Below, piece by piece: positions 37,544 through 47,292 of a DNA stretch of 64,000 nt. This DNA comes from Stomorhina lunata (Eukaryota > Arthropoda > Insecta > Diptera > Rhiniidae). Location of the stretch: positions 92,443,998 through 92,507,997 of the forward strand of contig OW121743.1 of the NCBI GenBank assembly GCA_933228675.1. The letters run 5' to 3'. Each line of letters begins with the position of its first letter. Positions within the stretch are counted from its first letter, which is position 1. Below the pieces are notes generated by a model. The model did not search any database. It worked only from the letters and a program-made list of their open reading frames with translations, and was not told the origin of the DNA. The position numbers and the translations under genes are program-made.

Positions 37544-37665
37544 TTATGAGGTGAACCGCTTTTTTTTTGAAAATTTATTTTTCAAGTGGGTCTGGCCAGG
37601 GATCGAACTTGGGACCTCTGGTATGCTAGGCGGATGACTAAGCTGCTATACCACGACGGTTCACC
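37544..37665 (-). mobile_element. tRNA-like SINE-type element flanked by an inverted repeat
   Basis: The minus strand from 37,656 to 37,588 reads like a degenerate tRNA. TGGTATAGCAG resembles box A, and AGTTCGATCCC matches box B with a CCAAG/CCTGG T-stem (one mismatch). The 7-bp acceptor stem does not pair, so it is not a functional tRNA. GGTGAACCG (37,550-37,558) and CGGTTCACC (37,657-37,665) form a perfect 9-bp inverted repeat around it. A tRNA-derived SINE head or tRNA pseudogene is likely. Confidence 0.5.
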
Positions 37666-37675
37666 ATAAGGAGGT

Positions 37676-39010
37676 ACAAACGGATTTTCTCAAAAGGTTT
37701 TTATTGTAAGTTTTTCGAATTCAAGTCTTTTCATCGTAATATTTTACTATTTGACATTTTTGCAAAGAAAGTGCTTTAATAGAAATATTCTGGTATGTGA
37801 TGGAAATCGATTGGTTTCTTATATATTTTTGAGATGTATTTCGGATTTTTTCCCAAAAAACATGGAAGTTTGGACTTTTGACTGATATCTTATCTTTGGT
37901 TTGAATTTTTTGTGAAAAATGGGGAAAATTGTCTCAGAAATATACCTGAAATCGATCGATTTGAAAACTAAGGTTTTTCATCACATATCGCATTAATTAA
38001 AAAATTCCATAAACTTTTTCTATAAGACATTTTATTTATAGAAGCATTTTTGAATTTGATACACATAGAAATTTTTAGAAAAATTTTGTTTATAATTTTT
38101 TTTTTATAAAAAATTTTAATAAGATAAAATTTAATCAAAAATTTTTCGATTCGTTGCTAAAATTTTTCTAACCTGGTCACACTGTTTGAACAAAATGAAA
38201 AATTGAGTTAAATTGCGTTGTGTGATGAGATGCTTATAATCAGATAAAATTAATAGTGGGTTAATTTTAAATCCTCTAATGTAGTTATAGTACTTCATAG
38301 GTATCCATATAATAAATTATTAATCTAAATAAGCTATATTATGTTATATAAGATTTAAATATTAAAACAAATTATGTTCTCGTGTTGAATAAAATTATGA
38401 TTATCATTATTTAAGCTTGTAAGAGCATAAAAATAATTAAAAATTAAACTTATCACTATATCTAAACACAGTAAAGTTATCATCTATTATATCCTTTATT
38501 TAAACTATTTTCAAACATCTTGTGTTTTTTGTTCCATATATGGTTCCTACACAATTTTGATAAAACTATTAGTGTCAATTTCCTGGCTGCTTTTGTCTTT
38601 TATTCTTGTGCTTTCATTTCATACATTTTTATCCATTTGACCTAAATCTCTTCTTATTACTTTAACTAAAATTTTCCTAATGGAAAACAACAAAAAAACA
38701 AGAAATGTATTGTTACTTGTCCTCATCTTCATCCTGACATGTATTGTATTCTTATCAGTCACTTATTGCCGCCAGCTTTAATACATTTTAGTGTAATGTC
38801 GTTCATATCATCCAAGCAACCAATACTGTACCAATTTGTTTAAAAATTGCGCCTTATAATACCCATACATCCGTATTAACAGGACATACAAATGTTTGTG
38901 TGTATTTGCGAGTATCCTTTTTAATACATTCGGTTTTATTCTCTTGTATGAACGTAAATTATTACAATTTTTTACGCATTTATTTTTTTTTATTCTCGTT
39001 CTTTTTCCAG
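37676..39010. other. AT-rich stretch, no gene seen
   Basis: No supportable feature apart from a pyrimidine-rich tract ending in CAG at 39,010 that could be a splice acceptor for the exon-like frame that follows. Confidence 0.4.
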
Positions 39011-39133
39011 GCTGTACTGAAATATTGCCATGAGCAAGTAATACATCTTCTTAACAGAGCTTTAATGGAAATAGAAAAAGAGCGAAAAGCTCAACTCTTC
39101 AAGAGTTGGTATTTTGGAAAAAGGTTACTTTAA
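39011..39133 (+). CDS. orphan exon-like open frame (unidentified, partial)
   Basis: A strong acceptor (CTTTTTCCAG, 39,001-39,010) is followed by an open frame starting AVLKYCHEQVIHLLNRALME, then IEKERKAQLFKSW, and stopping at 39,131-39,133. The peptide is an amphipathic, charged helix with balanced composition, unlike the Phe/Lys/Tyr-rich noise frames nearby. A possible donor AG|GTTACT lies at 39,123/39,124. No partner exon was found, so it may be an internal exon of a plus-strand gene, a decayed exon or chance. Confidence 0.3.
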   Translation, partial: AVLKYCHEQVIHLLNRALMEIEKERKAQLFKSWYFGKRLL

Positions 39134-39159
39134 CAAACAGTTTTTCATAAAAATTTTAA

Positions 39160-39189
39160 AGTATTTTTATTTTTTATATTTTTATTTTA

Positions 39190-39220
<31 letters not shown>

Positions 39221-39455
39221 TTTATTTTATTTTTATTTTATTTTATTTTATTTTTATTTTATTTTTATTTTATTTTATTTTATTTTATTTTATTTTATTT
39301 TATTTTATTTTATTTTATTTTATTTTATTTTATTTTATTTTATTTTATTTTATTTTATTTTATTTTTATTTTATTTTTATTTTATTTTATTTTATTTTTA
39401 TTTTATTTTTATTTTATTTTTATTTTATTTTTATTTTATTTTTATTTTTATTTTA

Positions 39456-39486
<31 letters not shown>

Positions 39487-39508
39487 TTTATTTTTATTTT
39501 TATTTTTT
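39160..39508. repeat. ATTTT pentanucleotide / ATTTTT microsatellite
   Basis: About 350 bp of TTTTA and TTTTTA units, with an uninterrupted pentamer run at roughly 39,265-39,365. The 150-codon Phe/Tyr/Leu/Ile frame through it is a product of the repeat. Confidence 0.95.
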
Positions 39509-39940
39509 AATATTTTTTTTTTGTTATAAAATATTTTATAGTAAATTTTTTATAATAGAAAATTAAAAAAAATGTATTTAAGTATAGAAAAATGTTTGTC
39601 ATAAAAATTATTTATAATTATTTATAAGTTTTTTTATAAATATGTTTCAAAAGTAAATATTCTAAATGATTTTATACTATACAAATATTTTATAGAAAAA
39701 CTTTTTCTTTAAAAAGTTTTTTTTTTTAATATTTCATTATAAAACATTTTTGTATTAGAATTGTTTTTATATAAAATATTTTTATACAAAATTTTATAGA
39801 AAACATTTTCAATACAAAGTATTGTTTCCTGTAATTAAATTTTAAAATATATATGTAAAATATTTTTCTATTATAAAATCTTTTTAGATTTATAGAAAAT
39901 TTTTCGCTTAAAATAATTTTTAGAAAAAATTTGAATGGAA
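39509..39940. other. AT-rich stretch, no gene seen
   Basis: Nothing supportable. Confidence 0.4.
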
Positions 39941-39944
39941 TTTC

Positions 39945-40004
39945 AGCAGAATGCTTCCTTTTTAAGTATCGAAAAGGAATCAATGAAAATGGGTCTAGCT
40001 GACA
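39945..40004 (+). pseudogene. short reverse-transcriptase fragment, same family as 25.2 kb
   Basis: The plus strand reads CTTTTTAAGTATCGAAAAGG, then AAAATGGGTCTAGCT, matching the segment at about 25,230-25,275 that follows the broken RT box. Only about 60 bp remain. Confidence 0.5.
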
Positions 40005-40008
40005 ATTT

Positions 40009-40209
40009 TCAACCTAACCTAATAGAATTACCAACAGTAGGCTCAAAGCAACTTTCCAACCCTATCTTTATGTTAAAATCACATAGTATTATTTCAACGT
40101 TATGATTGGGGCATTTATCGTAAACTTTCTCAAGGTATTTAAAAACCAGATTTCTCATACTTATGCTAACAGTAAATCTACAACTAAATTCGTGCTGGAT
40201 AGCAGTCAC
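40009..40209 (-). pseudogene. non-LTR retrotransposon endonuclease fragment
   Basis: The minus strand encodes YLEKVYDKCPNHNVEIILCD, then FNIKIG, which resembles the apurinic-type endonuclease of insect non-LTR elements. The conserved GDFNAKVG-type metal-binding segment appears as CDFNIKIG, so the glycine before DFN is changed. It is a 67-codon fragment without the rest of the domain. It lies head to head with the RT scrap at 39,945-40,004, so the original element was broken and rearranged. Confidence 0.65.
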
Positions 40210-40745
40210 ATTATATTTATCAAGAGTTAAGAGATCGGATGTTCCGGGTGCTGATCATTAAATCATTGACTTTTTTCGTTTGTCGTTTTAATTTTTGCTT
40301 TTTCATAGTAATTATTTTTTCAGGAGTTGGTTACTAACCTATGCTCCACTGGGAGTCAAGGATAACAGAAGAAGAAGAAGAACTTAGTTTTCCGAGTGAT
40401 ACCACAAGGCCAGTGTCCACAGTAGAATTGAAGAATAGACCAAGTCTTGGCTTACCAAGTTAAAACCAATCAAAACCGTTGCTAGGTATCTATCATCCCC
40501 TACATCACCCTTTAGTTAAAATTCTTTTTATTAGTTATAAAATATAGAAATATAGACTCTTAAAATTAAAATTCCCACCAAGGACTGCCACTTCTGAGAT
40601 ATTACCAATAATATTGCAGTTACAACAACAACAGTATAGTTACATACAAAAGTTCTTTTATTTTATAATTAAAAACAATTTTAAACTTTAAATATATTCA
40701 AGCTTTGCTTACACATTAATAAAAACAATTATATTTCAGGCCAAT

Positions 40746-42176
40746 TTACTCGGCTATCGATTCAAGTTGTTCGTAGTTTTCAGTTTTAATATCATTCAAA
40801 CCTAATTCCTCATTTTCCTCATAGCTTCTTTCATATTTCACAATTTTTAACTTATCGTCTGGCTCATCATTGTCCAAAAGAGATTGTACATAGCTGTTAC
40901 CCGCTGGATCATCCAAAATAAGAGTAGCCTCGGAATTAAGATTAATAATTTCTTGGAATTTCTCAACAAAGCCTTGGAATCTTTGTTTTACCGCCTCATC
41001 AGATGAATCGTGAAACATGACATCGTTCCCAGCCAATTGATCTTTCATAGCTGTTAAAATACCTTCAACGGTTGTAAAACGTCCACCCAAAGCCGAAGGT
41101 CCCACAGAACAGTCTAATTCGGGAATTGTTAGACTGCACGTCTCCGATTTCAGAACATCACGAGTCAAGTCTTCTTTGGTTTTAATGCGAACCTCAAATC
41201 GTGTGCCCTTTTCTTCAATGCCTCCACCCGATTTGACTTCATTAGTTTTATTGCCACACACATCGCAAACGGTTGCCATAATAACGACTTCTTTAAAGTG
41301 AGGAATACTAGTCATTTTCATGTTAGTTTCACAGGGAGAGCGGCATTCAGGACACAAAGTTTGAAATTGCAAAACTTCTCCGTGTAAATCCTCCAATGTC
41401 CAGGAACCTTCAGTTATGGGTTTCAACAAATGGTTTTCCTTTTCTTTTTGTTCTCCATCGCCAGAAGCTTCAATCTGATCATAAAAGCCCATCTGTTGGT
41501 CCTGCTCCTTGTTACGCACAAATTGTGTAGTTTTACAGTTGGGATCTGTAGAAGGAGCCAAGGGATTTTCAATAAAACTATTGCCAGTTATGTCCTCAAT
41601 AATTAATGTAAAAGGAGTTTTCAGCTCTTTTAGACTATTCAAACGCTCAACATATGCATCAATAGTAGCAGCTGCTTCCGGATGTTCAGTTCTGCGTTTA
41701 TCTTGGTCCTGGTTTAAACCACGTATTGTTCTGTCAATAATACCTTCAACCGTTGTAATTTCACCCTTTTGCGATTGTGATGGAATCTCTAACTCTACCT
41801 CTGGAATCTTTACTAGTGTATAATCAGATCTAACAACGCGGCGATTTAGATCTCGAGCTTCTTTTACATTTAAAACAATATTGACACCTTTTTTCTGTAT
41901 CTCAGAGGCCGATTGGATTTCATTGTTTTCGTAACCACAGAATTCACATTTGAAAGACATTAAAACCACCTCCTTAAAAAATGGAATTCTCGTTAACAAC
42001 AGACGGGTAACTCCCGTACGAAAGCAACTCATACAGGCCGATTCAATTTCCGTTGCCTCGGCAGGTGTTTCATCGGCATCAATGTCACGGAATATGGGTT
42101 TCTTCTCATCGTTTACAGCATTCCCGGTAGAAGCAGCTAATTCTTCAGTTGTCTTTTCCGTTGTTGATGTTGACAT
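40746..42176 (-). CDS. Zpr1: zinc finger protein ZPR1
   Basis: An intronless 476-residue frame with the duplicated ZPR1 architecture: two C4 zinc fingers, each followed by an alpha/beta (A-domain) half. Finger 1 is C48-x2-C51 to C77-x2-C80 (CMSC ... CEFC). Finger 2 is CPEC ... CDVC at roughly 275-308. Diagnostic segments are RIPFFKEVVLMSF and SIPHFKEVVIMA, and the paired TTVEGII / TTVEGIL and DITGNS / DDPAGNS motifs end each A-domain. ZPR1 binds the EGF receptor kinase domain, eEF1A and the SMN complex, moves to the nucleus on growth stimulation and is essential in eukaryotes. The length fits the family (about 450-480). The start is the first Met, followed by a Thr/Ser-rich lead. The neighbour RfC3 is divergent, 2.1 kb away. 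An AATAAA signal on the minus strand lies near 40,655-40,660. No damage was seen. Confidence 0.96.
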   Translation of the reverse strand: MSTSTTEKTTEELAASTGNAVNDEKKPIFRDIDADETPAEATEIESACMSCFRTGVTRLLLTRIPFFKEVVLMSFKCEFCGYENNEIQSASEIQKKGVNIVLNVKEARDLNRRVVRSDYTLVKIPEVELEIPSQSQKGEITTVEGIIDRTIRGLNQDQDKRRTEHPEAAATIDAYVERLNSLKELKTPFTLIIEDITGNSFIENPLAPSTDPNCKTTQFVRNKEQDQQMGFYDQIEASGDGEQKEKENHLLKPITEGSWTLEDLHGEVLQFQTLCPECRSPCETNMKMTSIPHFKEVVIMATVCDVCGNKTNEVKSGGGIEEKGTRFEVRIKTKEDLTRDVLKSETCSLTIPELDCSVGPSALGGRFTTVEGILTAMKDQLAGNDVMFHDSSDEAVKQRFQGFVEKFQEIINLNSEATLILDDPAGNSYVQSLLDNDEPDDKLKIVKYERSYEENEELGLNDIKTENYEQLESIAE

Positions 42177-44283
42177 CTTTATTTAAAACGTATAGAAATT
42201 TCTCGATAAATATAATAAATTAAAACTTTCTTTCAAACTGCAGTTTGTACAATTTGTCTTGTAAAATGACTTTTTTATGTTGTGCGATTTAATCGAAAAG
42301 ACGTGAGAATATACATGAGAGAGAGAAATAAAAACGTGTAAAATTTAATAGTTGTAAAAAAGTGTACTTTTCAGTGCTGCTATTATCATATTAAAGCTAA
42401 AAATCTTAAGAAATTTTAAAAACTTTAATAAAAGAATGAGATGCCTTTGATAGAATCATATTAAAAAAGACAAAATAAAATGTTATATCATTGTTTTTGT
42501 TTACTAAACATTTCATAAAACAATTATGTACAACATAATAAAATTTTGATTATAAAAAATTGTTATATAAATTCTTAGACTGAATATTGTTTTATTTTTT
42601 AAATCCATCAAATAAAAATATCATTGCCAATAAAAATTTATTTTCATTTCGATCGAAAAATAAAAAGTGGAATTTATATTTGAAATATTTAAATATCTGT
42701 AACGATAAATATCCAAAGAGAAAAATATTTTATTGATTGTTTTATTTTTGAAATTCTGTTTTGACTTTGGAAAATAAAAATATTTGTAAAATTTCAAAAT
42801 TTCAACAATGAATGTATGAATATATTTTTAATTAATTGCAGTATTTTAGCACATCGAAGTAAAGTTTAATAGTGCTAATGGAAACTATTGGTGGTTTCTC
42901 AGATTAGCATCGCTCTACAGGGATATTTCTAAAAAAAAATAAACTTTTAAACGCTTCTAGACAACAATATAAAATTTGCAACAATAATTAAATTTATTAT
43001 TTAAACGTAATAAATATGATTTATACCCATACAAATACAGAATTAAAATTTTTCTATAAATATTTTTTTTTAGAGGATGGAAAAAGATGAACAAATAAAT
43101 CAATATTTGATGTCTCAAAATTTTTAATAAACCTTTTTAAAAAATATTTTTTGAACTTCAATGATTATTTATTTAGTAAAATATGCAAATATTGTCTTAA
43201 AGGTATTAATATTCGGCTTCTGTATGAATTTCCCTGTAAAATATTAATTTATAAATAAATTTTATATCGATAATATTTCTACAAAATATTTTAAACCGAA
43301 AATATATTCTAAAAAAACTTTTACTTTGATATCAACATTATTTTCTCAAATTTTTTTTTATCAATAATTTTTTTTATAAATGAATTGTGTTCTTTTTCAA
43401 GTATACAATTATTATATCCAGAAAGTATTTAAATGATCAGGATTCATAAGAAAACTATGATGTTACTTTTCAACTCTTTTGCTATTTCTTCATTAAAACT
43501 TCTTTGCTCTAAATTTTGGCAAATTTCTTTTCGTGGTTTTTTTGGGATACAATTGTTGCAAAAATTAATGCATCGAAAATTGTTCTTCTTAAATTTTTTG
43601 TAGTAAGTTTCCATTAAAACCATTTTATGTTTTAAAATTTATATATAAGCTTCTTATTAACATTTTATTTAAATTTTTCTGGCGAAATTTTTTCTAAAAA
43701 TATTTTCTATGAAAAAGATTTTAACTTGAAAGTTATTCAAAAATTATGGAATATCAAATATATTATTAAAAATTTCACAAAAGTATTCAATATATTTTTC
43801 CAACCTTTCCTTAACTTGTTTCGGTGGTTAGGACATTATCATCTCTAATTCTAGACAGATCGAAAACTAAACATTATATCTAATTTGCGGGACAAAATAA
43901 ATATATATTATAGTGATTTCACAAATATCATCATCAAGATAAGATTTTTTTGCAGAAATAAGCATCCACAATTTTTATATAAAAAATAACGCATAGCTTT
44001 CTGTAAAAATACGATTTTTTGTACTAATAATAAAAAAAAGTTGAATAACTGTTATTTTATATATAATAACTTTTTCGTATAACTGATTTATCGAAATTGT
44101 TAATTTCAAATGGCTGCTCCGTTTGAGTTACACCTCTGACTTTTATCTGTCATCTTTATGATTGATTCATCTGGCAACCTAAAATTTCGTCAATTGTTTT
44201 ATTGTGGCGCAAAAATGCATTTATTTACGTGCAAAAAAGTTGTGTGCCCAATAGTTTGGAATTTCTGTGAAAATTAAATTAAA
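42177..44283. other. intergenic region between divergent Zpr1 and RfC3
   Basis: 2.1 kb of AT-rich DNA holding the promoters of both genes. No TATA box is evident. A GAGAGAGA tract near 42,321-42,327, about 145 bp upstream of the Zpr1 ATG, could bind GAGA factor. A degenerate Penelope-like fragment lies at 43,805-43,880. Confidence 0.4.
43805..43880 (-). mobile_element. degenerate copy of the Penelope-like hammerhead region
   Basis: The minus strand reads GTTTTCGATCTGTCTAGAAT, GATGATAATGTCCTAACCACC, then GAAACAAGTTAAGG. It aligns collinearly with 35,058-35,135 (GTTTTCGATCTGTCTAAATT ... GAAACGCGTCGAGG). The catalytic core is not intact: CUGANGA is lost and stem II no longer pairs well. Confidence 0.45.
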
Positions 44284-45588
44284 ATGAGTGAAGAAAACGC
44301 TGCAAAAACCAGCCGCATGCCATGGTAAATAATTATATAAAAAAGTAATATTTTTATATGAATTATGTTCATTTATTTTTAGGGTGGAAAAATATCGTCC
44401 ATCGAAATTGGATGATTTGATATCCCATGAAGAAATTATATCAACAAGTAAGTTTTTAAATTATTCTTTTCAAATTTGTTTTAAAACTTAATCAACATTC
44501 TACAGTCAATCGATTTATTAGCCAAAAACAATTGCCACATCTATTGTTTTATGGGCCTCCGGGCACAGGTAAAACAAGTACAATATTGGCATGTGCCAAA
44601 CAGTTATACACACCGGCCCAATTTAAGTCTATGGTTTTGGAACTTAATGCTTCTGACGATAGAGGTATTGGTATAGTAAGAGGTCAGATATTGAATTTTG
44701 CTTCCACTCGGACCATCTTCAGTGGTACATTTAAATTAATTATACTTGATGAAGCCGATGCCATGACAAATGATGCCCAAAATGCTCTTAGACGTATTAT
44801 TGAAAAGTACACAGAAAATGTGCGTTTCTGTGTAATTTGTAACTATTTAAGTAAAATTATTCCTGCTGTGAAGTCCAGATGTACACGTTTCCGTTTTGCT
44901 CCCTTAACGCCAGAACAAATATTGCCCCGTTTGGATAAAATTGTAGAAATGGAAGAGTAAGCTTAAAATCCCAACTAACTTTAAGTTAAATCTGTTATTG
45001 TTATAATATTGTATCTCTTAATGAAGTTTAAATGTTACCGAAGATGGCAAAAAAGCTTTGATGACCTTGTCCAAAGGTGATATGCGTAAGGTTTTAAATG
45101 TTTTACAAAGTACCAGTATGGCGTTTGATGTAGTGAATGAGGATAATGTTTACACATGCGTTGGTCATCCTTTACGTAGTGACATTGAAAAGATTTTGGA
45201 AACTCTGTTGTCCTGTCCAGGTTTTGAAAAGGCCTACAATGGTAATATTGAAAATAGTTCCAGAAGAATTATCATTTTTATCACTGCTTTCTCTATTTAA
45301 GATATTATCAGCATTAAATCGGTTAAAGGTTTAGCCTTAGAAGATATTCTCACAGAATTGCATTTGTTTGTCATGAGACGTAAGTTTTTGAACCTATATG
45401 ATTGACGTTATCATTAAAACTTGGTAAATATTTTAGTTGAACTTCCCATGAGTGTTATGAACAAGTTAATTATAAAAATGGCTTCTATAGAGGAACGTTT
45501 GGCAAAGGGCTGTACAGAAGGTCCGCAAACTACAGCCTTAATAGCAGCATTCTTCATACATCGTGACCAAGTAACTTTGGAAAGTTAA
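44284..45588 (+). CDS. RfC3: replication factor C subunit 3 (RFC5 orthologue), clamp-loader ATPase
   Basis: Six exons: 44,284-44,324, 44,383-44,447, 44,506-44,956, 45,027-45,241, 45,302-45,379 and 45,437-45,588. They sum to 1,002 nt, 333 residues, the normal length for this subunit. Introns are 57-70 bp with GT/AG ends and consistent phases. The start MSEENAAKTSRMPWVEKYRP matches the family. The Walker A box is GPPGTGKT, Walker B is LIILDEADAM, and the SRC motif is KSRCTRFRF. The C-terminal collar helices end in QTTALIAAFFIHRDQVTLES. RFC opens the PCNA ring and loads it at primer-template junctions in replication and repair; the subunit also serves alternative loaders such as Rad17-, Ctf18- and Elg1-RFC. 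It is tail to tail with a GST gene whose stop codon is 79 bp beyond. An AATAAA lies at 45,651. No defects were seen. Confidence 0.96.
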
Positions 45589-45667
45589 TTTTTTGGTCAC
45601 TTTTGGTTCTATGTTAAGTTTATTTTTACCTTTATTATCTTTAATCTATAAATAAAACTCAAATAAA

Positions 45668-46640
45668 TCACACTTTCATTTTTAGTTTGGCTTCCTTTTC
45701 ATACGAATATACAATTTGATGAGCTTCATCAAAATTTGGGCTTAATTCCTTGCGCACATTTTCGATCCAGGTATATACTTTGGGAAACTTATTTTTGATT
45801 TTATAATTGGAGCATCCTAAACAATACAAAAACAATATTTATTGAATTTATTAATATAGTAAATATTTCTCTTAGTTAATACATACTTATTTGTTCGATT
45901 TCGCAAGCACCAAAAACATCTGCAGCTGTAAGGGAGTTTCCTACTAAAAACTTTGCTTCTTTTAGCCATATGTTTTCCATTACTTCTAAATCTTTTTCCA
46001 TAAGTCGACAGTACTTAGCAACCTTTTCCTTAGAAGCAGGACTACCAAATACCTTCTCTTGTACCCATAGAAAGCGAAAATATAAAGAACATGAACTTCT
46101 AATTGCCATGTGTTGCCATTCTAGAAATTCATCTACTCTAGCTCGTTGATTGAAATCCTTTGGATAGAATTCATTAGATATTCTATTGTTTTCTACTAAA
46201 AATCTTAATATAGCAATACTTTCGGATAATTGAATTTCTTCATCTTCTACATAATCAATTATGGCTGGTACTTTTTGAAAACGATTTACTTTTTTGTAGT
46301 CATCATTTAGATGTTCGGCTGTGGTGATAAAAAAAGGTGTATTTATATGAATATTTGTGTACTTCATATGTATGTATTATATTTTTTAACTAACCTTTTA
46401 GTAAATCAATATGATGAGGTTCAAAGTTGGTTCCACTTTGTTTAAGTAGTATATATAAGGCTCTTGAGGGTTGCGATAAAAAATCAAAATAATATTTCAA
46501 ACACTTTGTTGATTCGATTGTTAGTATTTCTAGTTTTTCTAAACTATAAAAGTAAAATGATTAAATATTAGTAATAAGGTAATATAAGGTAATATAATAT
46601 GACCTTATAAACAAATTCACTTGTTGAAAACTTCTTGCAT
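45668..46640 (-). CDS. GstT: theta-class glutathione S-transferase (copy 1)
   Basis: The sure exons are 46,395-46,543, 45,887-46,318 and 45,668-45,816. They carry YYFDFLSQPSRALYILLKQ with the theta-class catalytic serine before QPSRA, the glutathione-site strand KVPAII and ESIAILRF motif, and an alpha-helical C-terminal domain with LTAADVFGACEIEQI. The enzyme should conjugate glutathione to electrophiles in the cytosol. No in-frame ATG exists in the exon holding the active site. A 20-nt exon at 46,621-46,640 with donor AA|GTGAAT restores an open frame of 249 residues starting MQEVFNN, but this first exon is inferred. Compared with copy 2 at 50.1 kb, the intron within ILR|F is absent and a short acidic insert (DYVEDEEIQ) is present. 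The gene is convergent with RfC3. It is intact as far as seen. Confidence 0.85.
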
Positions 46641-46740
46641 TTTAATCTACAGTTTTGATATTCGAAAACAAACCATTACGATAAGGTTTATTGACTCTTC
46701 TCTTTTTGTATTTAAAAATTTCTCTTAATACAAATTATAT

Positions 46741-46874
46741 TTGTTCCCGTACTATAACAAAACCACCCAAAACAGTCCGAAGTTAAAGGAACCCAAACTT
46801 ACTCAAAAGTGTTCCCGTACAAAATTTTCAACATAAATGAATTTTCGAGTAATGTCGTTACAATGCGGGAACAA
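46741..46874. mobile_element. small inverted-repeat element (MITE-like)
   Basis: TTGTTCCCGTA at 46,741-46,751 and TGCGGGAACAA at 46,864-46,874 form inverted ends with 10 of 11 matches. The inside shares CAGTCCGAAGTTA with a sequence near 28,250. It has no coding capacity and no clear target duplication. Confidence 0.5.
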
Positions 46875-47126
46875 AAATATTTTCAAATGGGTTGTACAGT
46901 ATGTTTCTGATACTTACTTTTAGAGTTCTTAGATAAATATTTTAAGAATACATTTAATTTTTATTTTTATGCCTTCAAAATGTATATAAAGATCATACAT
47001 AAATATGTGATATGTGTTAGGGATCGAATCTCGGGTAAATCACTATATGGCTGCACTTACACACAAACAATACGTGAGAGTTGTCATATTGATCAGCTGA
47101 TTCCTTCCCATCTCCTACATTTCTCT

Positions 47127-47133
47127 TATAAAA
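47127..47133 (+). promoter_or_regulatory. TATA box of Nap1 (TATAAAA)
   Basis: CTCTTATAAAACGAG lies about 160 bp before the Nap1 ATG, in the expected orientation. It is the only clear TATA match in the upstream region. A 5' UTR starting about 30 bp downstream would be roughly 130 nt long. Confidence 0.4.
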
Positions 47134-47292
47134 CGAGATCGAATGTTTTTCATTAAATGTAAATCGATTTTGTAGAGAACACATTTTTTTGACATCTAAC
47201 GGAATCAGAAATTAAAATATTTTCAGTATCTCAGTAAAGTCGCATAAAATTCAACAAATTAATTTTTATTTTTTTGTTATTAAATCGTAAAT

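Noticed and set aside
37588..37656. A functional tRNA gene
   Set aside because: The acceptor stem does not pair and the T-stem has a mismatch. It is better explained as a tRNA-derived element.
39114..39566. 150-codon frame of Phe/Tyr/Leu/Ile
   Set aside because: It is the ATTTT/ATTTTT microsatellite read in one frame.
46319..46367. ATG at 46,367 as the start of GST copy 1
   Set aside because: It lies in the intron upstream of the CACCACAG acceptor. Using it would omit the catalytic serine exon.
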